Of a stretch of DNA of 13,996 nucleotides, positions 7,112 through 13,543 are shown piece after piece; the stretch's first letter is position 1, and each line of letters starts with the position of its first letter. The position numbers were made by a program, and so were the translations under genes. The notes under the pieces are model-generated. The model was not told where the DNA came from and ran no database searches. It saw nothing but the letters and a program-made list of their open reading frames with translations. The DNA comes from Chloroflexota bacterium (GTDB lineage Bacteria > Chloroflexota > Anaerolineae > VGOG01), in the NCBI GenBank assembly GCA_030615705.1, contig JAUWYT010000011.1, forward strand, positions 1-13,996, read 5' to 3'.

Positions 7112-8050
7112 GTGAAAGCAAAGCAACGCTCTGTTCTCCCTCCACAAATCTTGACCATCTCGCTAATTGTACTGGTCGCCAGTGCTCTCCTGGCGACCTT
7201 GCTTATTGCCAGCATGCTTTATTCCGCCCGGAAGGATAGCGAAGTCGCCGACCTGAGGGCCGAGATAGAAGCCCTTAGAAAAGAGCAATATCTCACCCAA
7301 CGAGACATTGCAGCCCTCACCGATAAGGTGGAGAGTTTGGAAAGGGTGGTTTCGTCTCAAGCCATCAGGAGCGTTACCGCACTCGGGACGGATATTGAGG
7401 CCCTTCGACGAGATCAGACGGCCATACGTTCGGAAATTGAGAAACTGGCCAGCGATATGGAGTCGTTGAAGAATACGAAGCTGGAGGAGAAGACCTGCCC
7501 GGTCGAGGTGAAGCTGGATGCACCGCGCTACAAGCAAGCTCATAGCTTAACTTGCGAGGCATCGGCCGCCTCAATGGTGGCCAACTTCCATGGGGTTTCT
7601 CTAAGTGAGGAAGAGATCATCAAAGCGCTGCCGAGAGACGAAAACCCCGACTTGGGTTTTAGAGGTAGGCTGGACGGCGCCCCTGGCGGTTTAACGGATT
7701 ACGGGGTGTATGCCGATCCCATTAGAAAGATCCTGATAGCGAACGGCCTGGAAGCCACTTATGTAGAGGATGGGTTGGAGGGGATAAAGAGAGCTCTGGA
7801 CAGGAAGCATCCGGTCATAGCCTGGGTAACCTACAGGCTTTGGGTGCAAAAGCCCGTGGAAATAACGCTAAGTACAGGGCAAAAAGTAAAGATGGTCAAT
7901 TACGAGCACACGGTGGTAATAACAGGCTACAATCAAGAGGGCTTCTGGGTAAACGATCCCTACGATGGCCAGGAGTATTTCTATAGAAGCACTGACTTTG
8001 CGCGAGCTTTCGGATACCTGGACAACATGGCTCTCGAGGTAGCCCCCTGA
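7112..8050 (+). CDS. Membrane-anchored coiled-coil protein with C39-like peptidase domain
   Basis: This 312-residue protein has a membrane helix at about residues 12-36, a heptad-rich coiled coil at about 38-125 (DLRAEIEALRKEQ and similar), and a C-terminal papain-fold domain of the Peptidase_C39_2 type. The likely catalytic Cys is C148 in HSLTCEASAASM, the His is H266 in YEHTVVITGY, and the third residue lies in VNDPYDG (N281/D282). The topology suggests that the catalytic domain lies outside the membrane. There is no ABC-transporter part, so this is not a bacteriocin exporter. The GTG start at 7112 has GGAGTAAGG 6 bases upstream, partly supplied by the preceding repeat. Its position behind PBP2 suggests an envelope role, possibly cleavage of a protein or peptide bond in the wall, but the substrate is unknown. 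Confidence 0.85.
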   Translation: MKAKQRSVLPPQILTISLIVLVASALLATLLIASMLYSARKDSEVADLRAEIEALRKEQYLTQRDIAALTDKVESLERVVSSQAIRSVTALGTDIEALRRDQTAIRSEIEKLASDMESLKNTKLEEKTCPVEVKLDAPRYKQAHSLTCEASAASMVANFHGVSLSEEEIIKALPRDENPDLGFRGRLDGAPGGLTDYGVYADPIRKILIANGLEATYVEDGLEGIKRALDRKHPVIAWVTYRLWVQKPVEITLSTGQKVKMVNYEHTVVITGYNQEGFWVNDPYDGQEYFYRSTDFARAFGYLDNMALEVAP

Positions 8051-8072
8051 GAATTTGGAATTTGGAATTTTT
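8051..8072. repeat. GAATTTG microrepeat at the start of the DUF2723 gene
   Basis: GAATTTG units follow the stop of the C39-like gene (GAATTTGGAATTTGGAATTT). The proposed TTG start of the DUF2723 gene lies inside this tract. A similar AATTTGGAAATTGG tract ends the gene at 10772-11431, so both may belong to the same class of gene-border microrepeats. Confidence 0.6.
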
Positions 8073-10718
8073 GTGTTAGGGGCTGGCCTGACTTTAGGCG
8101 CTTTCACCAGCCGCTTCCTGGCAGAAAACTACTACCACACCCTGCCAGGACTCAATTCCCTACCCCAGACAGCCCTCTTGTCGCTGGCTGTTGCTTTTGC
8201 CGTCCTCGTTCTTTGGCGTCTCTATTCAGCAGCCTGCGCTCGACAAGGCAAGATGCCGCTGGCCCAGGCCTGTCCTGAGCGTAGCCGAAGGGCCCTCGCC
8301 GACGACGCCTTCACCTACACCCCCCTCTTTTTACTACTCCTCTACCTGGCACAAAGGGAAGTGAACCCCCTGCAGGCCAAAGTGCTGCTGTGCGGCTGTC
8401 TCCTCCTCGTCATCGCCCTCAAAGCCGAGGCCCTGCTCAGGAAGGGAATCATCAGCCAACGTTGGGCGGAGAGAGCGATTCCCATGGGCCTATTCGTCCT
8501 GACCTTCGTCCTCTATCTGAGCACCCTCTCGCCCACAGTAGGCGAGGCCGACAGTTTCGAGTTCCAGGTTGTCTCCTACACCTTAGGAGTTGCTCACCCT
8601 ACTGGCTACCCTCTGTACATTCTTCTGGGGAAGCTCTTCACGCTGCTTCCCATCGGCAACGTCGCTTATCGGGTCAATCTCATCTCTCCCCTCTTCGCCA
8701 GCTTGGCCGTCATCTGCCTCTATCTTTGCCTGGTGCGTTTGACCCAGCATCGAGCCGCCAGCCTGCTGGCCACCCTGACCTTCGCCTTCTCGCGCACCTT
8801 CTGGTCCCAGGCGGTGATCGCGGAGGTGTATACCCTCAATGCATTCTTCGTGGCCCTGGTGTTCTATCTGCTCTGGAAAGCCAGCTCCTGGCTTAAGCCA
8901 GGAGCTGGGAAGCTGCTCGTTGCTTTCGTCTACGGCCTCAGCCTGACCAACCACCTTACCATGGCCCTCCTGGCTCCGGCCATAGCCATCTACGCATTGC
9001 TGACCGGAGTTTGGACAAAGTGGGAGAAACCAGGTTTTTCGCTCAAAAGTGCTTCTCGGGGCATCGAAAATGCCAGCAATCGCGCATATTCTGGATGCAA
9101 AGGGTTCAAAAACCTGGTTTCTGACCGCTTCCCCGGGTTTGTCCAAAGTCCAATGCTGACCAAGCGCCACTTTTTCACCAACCTGAAGAGAGTACTGATC
9201 ACAGTGGGCCTCTTTTTTCTGGGCCTATCGGTCTATCTCTACATCCCCTTGCGCTGGCCAGCCCTCCACGGCCGCCCCATGGCTCTGGGTGAGTTTGCCA
9301 ACTGGGTGCTGGGCAGCCGCTTCCGCGGCGCCCTCCACTGGGACGCCTGGCTCAAAGACCCTGAGCGCTACCTCATCCTCGCCCGCCTGCTCCTGGAGCA
9401 GTACGGTCGAGTCGGGCTGATCCTGGGGCTGCTGGGCCTGGTCTGGCTGTTCACAAAAAGACGAAGGGAAGCCATTCTTTTGCTGGCCGCTTATGTCGCC
9501 TACTTCATCTACGGCCTCAGCTATTACGTGCCCGACATCTCGGCTTTCATCATCCCCGCCCACCTGATCTTTGCCTTATGGATCGGAGCGGGGCTCTACT
9601 CTTTGTGGCGATTGGCAAGTGGCAAGCTGCAAGCTGGCAAGTTTGCCCCCTGCTTCCTGCTACTTGCTGCCCTCCTGCCTCTCAACCTGGTCTGGACCAA
9701 CCTCCCACAGGTGGATATGAGCCGTCACGGCTGGGAGGCCTACCGATGGGGTCAATACGTCCTGGGGCTGGATTTGCCTCATGGGGCCGCGATCCTGGCC
9801 GACAGCGAGAAAATAGCGCCCCTTTACTACCTCCAGCGGGTGGAGGGAATACGGCCCGATCTCGATATCATCGTCATGGGCGACGAGGCGGGCTATCGCC
9901 AGCAACTAGAAACCCGGTTAGCTCAAGGTCAACCAATCTACCTGGCCCGCTATCTGCCGGGCCTGGAGGGGCGATTCCACCTGCGCTCTCTGGGTCCTCT
10001 GGTGGAGGTGGGCATGACACCCCTCACCCAGCCGCCGCCTATCGAGCGGCCCCTATCCACGGGCTTTGGCCAGAGCATTCGTCTCTTGGGCTACGACGCT
10101 GATTCTTTGACCATCGAGCCACCGAACCATCTGCGCCTGACCCTGTTTTGGCAGGCTATGAGCAAGATAGACGCCAACTATCATGTTCGCCTACGCCTGG
10201 TGACGGTTCGACAGGGCTCACCACAGAGCGAGAGCGGCCACGTCTGGCTGGAGGAAGAAGGGCGTCATCCCGTAAATGACTACTACCCCACGGTCGCCTG
10301 GCACCCTGGGGAGATCGTTCCCGACTTCCACGAGCTGGCTATCAGCAACGCCATGCCCCCGGGCATGTACAGGCTGGAAGTGGGCCTTTTCCCGCCTTTC
10401 AGCCAAGAGGGGATTTCTGTTGACCAGACCGATGCGGTTAGACAGGGCTCACCGCAAGCCGATCACCTCCTTCTGGGCCGCGTTCACGTACTGGAGGGGG
10501 AGATTTGGCCACCTCCGGCGGATTTAGCCATCCCTTACCCCCTGCGGGCCAGCTTCGATTCTTCGACAGGCCCTTGGTCCTCAGGCACTTGTCCTGGACC
10601 CTTTGTCCCCTGTGTCCTTGGGCCACAGGACCAAGGGCTTGGGCACTTAGTCCTGTACTTGTCGTCCAGGACAAGTGCCAAAGGACCAAGGGCGACAAGT
10701 ACAGGGCCCAAGGACTGA
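8055..10718 (+). CDS. DUF2723 family membrane protein (O-mannosyltransferase-like)
   Basis: A polytopic membrane protein of 887 residues. The DUF2723 signature runs TLSPTVGEADSFEF (residues 157-170), then LGVAHPTGYPLYILLGKLF (178-196) and YRVNLISPL, the region with the acidic and HPxGYP motifs of this GT-C-like glycosyltransferase family; the related eukaryotic TMEM260 is a protein O-mannosyltransferase. About ten membrane helices extend to about residue 550, followed by a soluble beta-sandwich region (SIRLLGYDADS, LRLTLFWQA, PPGMYRLEVGLF). The start is uncertain: TTG at 8055 lies in a microrepeat with GAGGT 14 bases upstream, and GTG at 8073 is the alternative; both keep the first helix. The frame carries several repeat-like tracts (8267, 8881, 9006, 9614, 10204 and 10435), and the last 54 or so residues are repeat-encoded. 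Function is probably transfer of a sugar from a lipid carrier, but the acceptor is unknown. Confidence 0.85.
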   Translation: MEFGIFVLGAGLTLGAFTSRFLAENYYHTLPGLNSLPQTALLSLAVAFAVLVLWRLYSAACARQGKMPLAQACPERSRRALADDAFTYTPLFLLLLYLAQREVNPLQAKVLLCGCLLLVIALKAEALLRKGIISQRWAERAIPMGLFVLTFVLYLSTLSPTVGEADSFEFQVVSYTLGVAHPTGYPLYILLGKLFTLLPIGNVAYRVNLISPLFASLAVICLYLCLVRLTQHRAASLLATLTFAFSRTFWSQAVIAEVYTLNAFFVALVFYLLWKASSWLKPGAGKLLVAFVYGLSLTNHLTMALLAPAIAIYALLTGVWTKWEKPGFSLKSASRGIENASNRAYSGCKGFKNLVSDRFPGFVQSPMLTKRHFFTNLKRVLITVGLFFLGLSVYLYIPLRWPALHGRPMALGEFANWVLGSRFRGALHWDAWLKDPERYLILARLLLEQYGRVGLILGLLGLVWLFTKRRREAILLLAAYVAYFIYGLSYYVPDISAFIIPAHLIFALWIGAGLYSLWRLASGKLQAGKFAPCFLLLAALLPLNLVWTNLPQVDMSRHGWEAYRWGQYVLGLDLPHGAAILADSEKIAPLYYLQRVEGIRPDLDIIVMGDEAGYRQQLETRLAQGQPIYLARYLPGLEGRFHLRSLGPLVEVGMTPLTQPPPIERPLSTGFGQSIRLLGYDADSLTIEPPNHLRLTLFWQAMSKIDANYHVRLRLVTVRQGSPQSESGHVWLEEEGRHPVNDYYPTVAWHPGEIVPDFHELAISNAMPPGMYRLEVGLFPPFSQEGISVDQTDAVRQGSPQADHLLLGRVHVLEGEIWPPPADLAIPYPLRASFDSSTGPWSSGTCPGPFVPCVLGPQDQGLGHLVLYLSSRTSAKGPRATSTGPKD
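8267..8294. repeat. Short palindromic repeat encoding ACPERSRR
   Basis: The tract from GGCCTGTCCTGAGCGTAGCC to GAAGGGCC is read in frame as ACPERSRRAL (residues 72-81) in the first cytoplasmic loop of the DUF2723 protein. Its ends (GGCC...GGCC) and CCTGAGC...CGAAGG words match the style of the other repeats here. I know the CPERSRR peptide as a recurrent insertion in proteins from Chloroflexota and related metagenomes, which supports repeat origin rather than family sequence. Confidence 0.65.
8881..8908. repeat. 28-bp perfect palindrome inside the DUF2723 gene
   Basis: Fourteen-base arms, CCAGCTCCTGGCTT (8881-8894) and AAGCCAGGAGCTGG (8895-8908), are exact reverse complements with no spacer. 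The tract encodes SSWLKPGAG between two membrane helices. A perfect palindrome of this length is very unlikely by chance in coding DNA, and may be a repeat insertion that kept the frame. Confidence 0.9.
9006..9151. mobile_element. MITE-like element inserted in frame, with target duplication
   Basis: Terminal inverted repeats GGAGTTTGGACAAA (9006-9019) and the reverse complement of 9138-9151 match at 13 of 14 positions. A second, perfect 15-bp pair lies inside: AGAAACCAGGTTTTT (9025-9039) against 9108-9122. The flanks repeat directly: ATTGCTGACC (8996-9005) and AATGCTGACC (9152-9161), of which 8 bp are identical without interruption. Element plus one duplication is 156 bp, exactly 52 codons without a stop. 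Removing it rejoins IYALLT to KRHFFTNLK, a plausible helix end followed by a basic loop. No transposase is encoded, so it would depend on one elsewhere. Confidence 0.85.
9614..9642. repeat. GGCAAGT/GCAAGCT microrepeat inside the DUF2723 gene
   Basis: Four near-identical units, GGCAAGT, GGCAAGCT, GCAAGCT and GGCAAGT, follow in a row and encode ASGKLQAGKF between two membrane helices. The unit style differs from the surrounding coding sequence and suggests another small repeat that has expanded in frame. Confidence 0.6.
10204..10226. repeat. Direct repeat copy 1 in the DUF2723 C-terminal region
   Basis: CGGTTCGACAGGGCTCACC and the next four bases match 10435-10457 at 20 of 23 positions. Both copies encode VRQGSPQ in the soluble domain. 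The TTCGACAGG core also occurs in the repeats at 40 and 10561, so these may be minimal copies of that family. Confidence 0.65.
10435..10457. repeat. Direct repeat copy 2 in the DUF2723 C-terminal region
   Basis: Second copy of the 23-bp repeat at 10204-10226, in the same frame and again encoding VRQGSPQ. The two lie 231 bp apart, a multiple of three. The flanking protein sequences differ, so this is repeated DNA rather than a duplicated domain. Confidence 0.65.
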
Positions 10719-10732
10719 GGGCTCAGTACAAG
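10561..10732. repeat. Long inverted-repeat block forming the DUF2723 C-terminus
   Basis: Arms 10570-10599 and 10664-10693 are inverted copies at 28 of 30 positions. A second perfect 13-bp pair links 10652-10664 (CCTGTACTTGTCG) with 10693-10705. The block starts CTTCGACAGGCCC, like the copy at 40-67 near the window's left edge. It supplies the last 50 or so codons of the DUF2723 gene, including the stop at 10716, and continues into the intergenic gap. The encoded tail is rich in Gly, Pro, Ser and Cys and unlike the rest of the protein. Confidence 0.85.
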
Positions 10733-10771
10733 TCTACCGCCTCTGGTTCTTAGGCAGGAAGGCTGGCCCGA

Positions 10772-11431
10772 ATGAGCTTGATAGGCGTTGTCCTGAAGCT
10801 AAGCTACCAATTGACTCGCCACCGCCTAGGCCCTCTGCGCTTGAACCTCGTGCCGCTGCTCTTTGCCTTGGCCGCTGGATTGATCTGGAGAGTTGGCCGC
10901 CTGGCAGGTGAGCAGGCCGCCTTGATCATCATCCTCTGTTTGATACTCGTTTTGGTTACGCTCCTGGCCAAGCGGCAGGGTTTCATCGTCTTTCGCAAGG
11001 GCGGTAGAGTGCTTTCCCCATCTCCGGACCATCCTGAGTTAGCACCCGATGAGAAGGTTGCCGTCCGAGCCACCGGCCTATTCGAGGTGCGAGATAGGCA
11101 GCGCTATTTCGTGGAGGCTACCGCTGACCTTGCTACCATGGAGACCAGGGAGCACATCGTGATGGCCAGGATGCTTGATTCACGCTTCCTGGTGGGTTCG
11201 CCCAAGGCAGATGTCGGTTGGTGGTACATCTTCTTTGGACCGCATATGATCAGGGAAATCGAAGTAGGCGAAGTACGCTTTGGCTTGAGAGCTCGCCTAG
11301 CCATCAAGCTGGGATACAAAGCTGAGGAGGGAAAGGTCGGGCCCGTTTACCTCTCTTTCGATGATCCCATTCATATGCAGCAAGTTTTGGAAGATCTGCG
11401 TCGTGATGCCAATTTGGAAATTGGAAATTAG
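10772..11431 (+). CDS. Hypothetical two-helix membrane protein (219 aa)
   Basis: I do not recognise this family. Two hydrophobic helices lie at about residues 26-41 and 48-66, separated by a short charged turn, then a soluble domain of about 150 residues with alternating beta-like stretches (RYFVEATADLATMETREHIVMARM, GWWYIFFGPHMIREIEVGEVRFG, GPVYLSFDDP). ATG at 10772 has AGGAAGG nine bases upstream. It lies 53 bp behind the DUF2723 gene on the same strand and may be co-transcribed, though an inverted-repeat block separates them. The last residues (NLEIGN) and the stop come from a TTGGAAATTGGAAATTAG microrepeat, so the original C-terminus may have been altered. A role at the membrane is all that can be inferred. 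Confidence 0.75.
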   Translation: MSLIGVVLKLSYQLTRHRLGPLRLNLVPLLFALAAGLIWRVGRLAGEQAALIIILCLILVLVTLLAKRQGFIVFRKGGRVLSPSPDHPELAPDEKVAVRATGLFEVRDRQRYFVEATADLATMETREHIVMARMLDSRFLVGSPKADVGWWYIFFGPHMIREIEVGEVRFGLRARLAIKLGYKAEEGKVGPVYLSFDDPIHMQQVLEDLRRDANLEIGN

Positions 11432-11591
11432 AAGTTGGAAAGCCTTCTGGCCTCCAACCTCCAACCTCGAACCTCCAATATCCAGTCAGCCACACGATGT
11501 TGCGCACGATGGCTTCGGCGAACTTGGGACTACGTCTGGCAAGCTTCTTCAGCTTCTGCCTTGCTACGGGGGTGAACTCATACCTGTACAT
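11304..11591 (-). pseudogene. RelE/ParE-type toxin gene truncated by repeat DNA
   Basis: The first 35 or so residues, MYRYEFTPVARQKLKKLARR then SPKFAEAIVRNIVWL, look like the start of a RelE/ParE-fold ribonuclease or gyrase toxin. From about 11485 the frame enters microrepeat DNA (YWRFEVGGWRPEG) and then runs antisense through the end of the neighbouring membrane-protein gene until a chance stop at 11304. The beta strands and catalytic C-terminal part expected in an 85-95 residue toxin are missing, so it is almost certainly inactive. Its ATG overlaps the antitoxin TGA by one base (TGATG), the usual coupled arrangement. The real homologous part is about 11485-11591. The exact toxin family cannot be fixed from 35 residues. 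Confidence 0.65.
11412..11482. repeat. AT-rich and CCAACCT microrepeat block between convergent genes
   Basis: AATTTGGAAATTGGAAATTAG (from 11412) is followed by AGAAGTTGGAAAGCC and then by repeated CCTCCAACCTCCAACCTCGA words. The GTTGGA and TCCAAC halves are roughly inverted around TTCT, so the block could fold in either transcript and may act as a weak two-way terminator. It supplies the end of the upstream membrane protein and also replaces the 3' part of the toxin gene on the other strand. Confidence 0.7.
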
Positions 11592-11881
11592 CAGACGTTG
11601 AGCCCCAATTCCTTCAGCTCCTTAAGCACCATCTCGCCAGCGATTAGCTCCATGTCGCCGCTTTCGATATCCTCGTAATCTCTGTTGAGTTGGGCGAGAT
11701 ACTCAGGAGCGATGTCCTCTTCCTCGTACAAGACCTTGATGCCATTTTCATTGATGTAGTAATCTTTGCTGATTTCCTCCCTGACTACCTTCCTAACGAT
11801 CTCGGTAATCATCACTTGCAAATCGCCAATGGTCAAGGCATCAATAGGCTGATCCAGGGATAGTGTAGTTGGTTTTGCCAT
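11591..11881 (-). CDS. Antitoxin-like protein, partner of the broken toxin
   Basis: A 96-residue acidic protein placed first in a two-gene toxin-antitoxin arrangement. The N-terminal half (IGDLQVMITEIVRKVVREEI) suggests helices, possibly for dimerisation or DNA contact. The C-terminal half is strongly acidic (YEEEDIAPEYLAQLNRDYED, then ESGDMELIAGEMV), as is common for toxin-binding segments. No named DNA-binding fold is obvious, and the call rests on the neighbouring toxin start and the one-base overlap. ATG at 11881 has GAGGAAGGA just upstream and a good promoter at 11920-11948. With the toxin truncated it would be an orphan, kept as a regulator or as an antidote to a related toxin elsewhere, or simply not yet lost. 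Confidence 0.7.
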   Translation of the reverse strand: MAKPTTLSLDQPIDALTIGDLQVMITEIVRKVVREEISKDYYINENGIKVLYEEEDIAPEYLAQLNRDYEDIESGDMELIAGEMVLKELKELGLNV

Positions 11882-11915
11882 CGGTCCTTCCTCTTCCTGC
11901 TTGGTTTCAAGTTAT

Positions 11916-11948
11916 GCCAATTATGGCCTGTGTCGTCCTATCTGACAA
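11916..11948 (-). promoter_or_regulatory. Promoter of the antitoxin gene with a possible operator
   Basis: On the minus strand TTGTCA (11948-11943) is followed after 17 bp by CATAAT (11925-11920); each box matches consensus at 5 of 6 positions. The imperfect palindrome GCCAATTATGGC (11916-11927) covers the -10 box, a usual place for autorepression by an antitoxin. The operator is inference; the promoter spacing is directly visible. Confidence 0.6.
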
Positions 11949-12007
11949 GTGCACCAAGCCCTCTTACCCAGGTTTGGGACTGAAACGCTCCCCGCCTAAA
12001 GTCATTG

Positions 12008-12087
12008 CATCACAATATCTGGAGGAGTTGGCGCTCTCTACCGCCGTTAGGGGGTAAAGTATGTGCCCCACTCCCCAAATTGTGATG
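12008..12087. repeat. Inverted repeat in the antitoxin/M20 gap
   Basis: CATCACAAT (12008-12016) and ATTGTGATG (12079-12087) are inverted copies 62 bases apart, each continuing inward into G-rich or C-rich sequence of similar type. The 80-bp unit could be a small degraded MITE. No target duplication is clear. The gap from 11949 to 12115 shows no gene. Confidence 0.45.
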
Positions 12088-12115
12088 TACTGAAAGTGCG
12101 CTTTGTCTGTCTTGG

Positions 12116-13543
12116 CTACTCGGCCGCCCCAAAGCGCCGGATCAACTCCCCGATGTACCTGATGCCCTCGAAGTAATCAGCCAGGCGGATGTTCTCATTG
12201 GGGGCGTGGACGTTAGCGCCGGGATAGCCGATGCCCGCCAGGACGGCCGGGATGGTCAAGGCCTCGGAGAGGGGATACATCGGACCGCTGCCTGCCATCG
12301 TGGGATAGATCACGGGCTGCTGGCCGTAGACGGCTTCCGCTGCTGCGACAGCCGCCTGTGCTATCGGCGTATCCAATGGTGCTCGGGCCGAACGTTCGCC
12401 AACCCCAAAGGCGATCTCAATGTCCTGGAAGCCCCGGCGATCAAGATGTTGGCGCAACAACTGCTCTACCAGCTCCGGGGTCAGGTTTGGCACCAGCCGG
12501 AAGTCTAGCTTGGCCGTGGCCGTGCTGGGCAGCACCGTCTTCGAGCCCTCCTCGATGTAGCCGCTCCTGAAGCCGCAGATGGTGCAGGTGGGTTCATAAA
12601 GGTGCTTCTTCAGGGCCTCAACCCCCGAGAGCCCCCGGATGAACTCAGGGATGCCAAAATTCTCCTTGATCTTCTCCTCTTCAAAGGGGATGGCCTCCAG
12701 AATGTTCATTTCCGCCGCGCTTGGCTCCACCACGTGGTCCATGAAGCCATCAATTGTGATGCGGTCATCTTCATCTTTCAGTGTAGAGAGGGCCCAGACC
12801 AAGCGCCAAGCGGGATTGGGCACTATCGTCGCGTAGGAGGAGTGAAGGTCGCTTTTGGCTCCCTTGGCCCGTAACTCCAGGTAGGCGATGCCTTTCAGAC
12901 CCAAGTAGATGACAAAGCGCTCGGCCTCGTCCTTGCCGCCTGACTCCCAGAGGCAGCCATTGGCGGCCAGGAGGTCGCGGTTCTCCTGGGCGAACTGAGC
13001 TAGATGAGGGCTGCCCACTTCCTCCTCCCCCTCGACGACGAATTTTATCCTCAGAGGCAGTTCCCCGAAAGCTGCCCGATAGGCTTCTATAGCCTGGATG
13101 CGGACCATCAGGTTACCCTTGTTGTCGGCCGCACCGCGGGCGTAGAGCTTCCCCTCACGAATAGTGGGCTCAAAGGGCGGCGATTCCCACTCCTCCAGAG
13201 GGTCTGGCGGCTGGACGTCGTAGTGATTGTAGATAAGGAGGGTGCGCTCCCCTTGGCCAAGCGGCTCGACTGAGGCTTCGGCGGTGAGGGCTTCGACTGA
13301 GCTCAGCCGAATGTCCTCAGCCGAACCGCTCGCCGAAGTCTCGGCGAATACCACCGGTGGGCCATCAGCCACTGGTATGAGGCGCACCTCTGCTCCCAGC
13401 CTCTCCAGCCGAGCTCTCACCAACTCCGCCATCTCCTCCAGGCCCACGTTTTGAGTGGAGATACTGGGCTGGCGGCAGAACTCCGCGAGCTCCTCGATGA
13501 AACGCTCAGCGTTGTCCTCGACGTAGGTGTTAAATCGTTCCAT
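12116..13543 (-). CDS. M20 family metallopeptidase (dipeptidase-like)
   Basis: A cytoplasmic zinc-dependent exopeptidase of family M20, probably hydrolysing dipeptides or short peptides. In the 475-residue product the metal and catalytic residues are in order: H107 and D109 in NHYDVQP, bridging D140 in GAADNKG, E174/E175 in EGEEEVGS, H234 in DLHSS from the dimerisation lid, and H446 in NVHAPNE. Length and order fit CNDP/DapE-like dipeptidases. Residues 68-95, between PPVVFAE and GERTLL, are an extra segment encoded by a palindromic repeat (13262-13340). The position is just before the first metal ligand, on what should be a surface loop, so activity may survive. ATG at 13543 has AGGGAG upstream and overlaps the end of the FxLYD gene by 14 bases, which suggests coupled translation. 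Confidence 0.93.
   Translation of the reverse strand: MERFNTYVEDNAERFIEELAEFCRQPSISTQNVGLEEMAELVRARLERLGAEVRLIPVADGPPVVFAETSASGSAEDIRLSSVEALTAEASVEPLGQGERTLLIYNHYDVQPPDPLEEWESPPFEPTIREGKLYARGAADNKGNLMVRIQAIEAYRAAFGELPLRIKFVVEGEEEVGSPHLAQFAQENRDLLAANGCLWESGGKDEAERFVIYLGLKGIAYLELRAKGAKSDLHSSYATIVPNPAWRLVWALSTLKDEDDRITIDGFMDHVVEPSAAEMNILEAIPFEEEKIKENFGIPEFIRGLSGVEALKKHLYEPTCTICGFRSGYIEEGSKTVLPSTATAKLDFRLVPNLTPELVEQLLRQHLDRRGFQDIEIAFGVGERSARAPLDTPIAQAAVAAAEAVYGQQPVIYPTMAGSGPMYPLSEALTIPAVLAGIGYPGANVHAPNENIRLADYFEGIRYIGELIRRFGAAE
13262..13340. repeat. Palindromic repeat inserted in frame in the M20 gene
   Basis: The tract begins CGGCTCGACTGAGGCTTCGG and ends GCTCGCCGAAGTC, the same ends as the intergenic repeat at 7044-7095. 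Its middle adds CTTCGACTGAGCTCAGCCGA, which has a GAGCTC centre. Read in the gene it gives a Ser/Ala/Glu-rich stretch absent from the M20 pattern. Roughly 27 codons are added without a stop. Confidence 0.75.

Noticed and set aside
7112..8050. Bacteriocin ABC exporter with a C39 leader peptidase domain
   Set aside because: No ABC ATPase or transporter membrane domain is present; there is one helix and a coiled coil ahead of the C39-like domain.
11869..12057. Short 62-codon plus-strand frame in the antitoxin/M20 gap
   Set aside because: No ribosome site, no recognisable sequence, and it overlaps the antitoxin start and its promoter.
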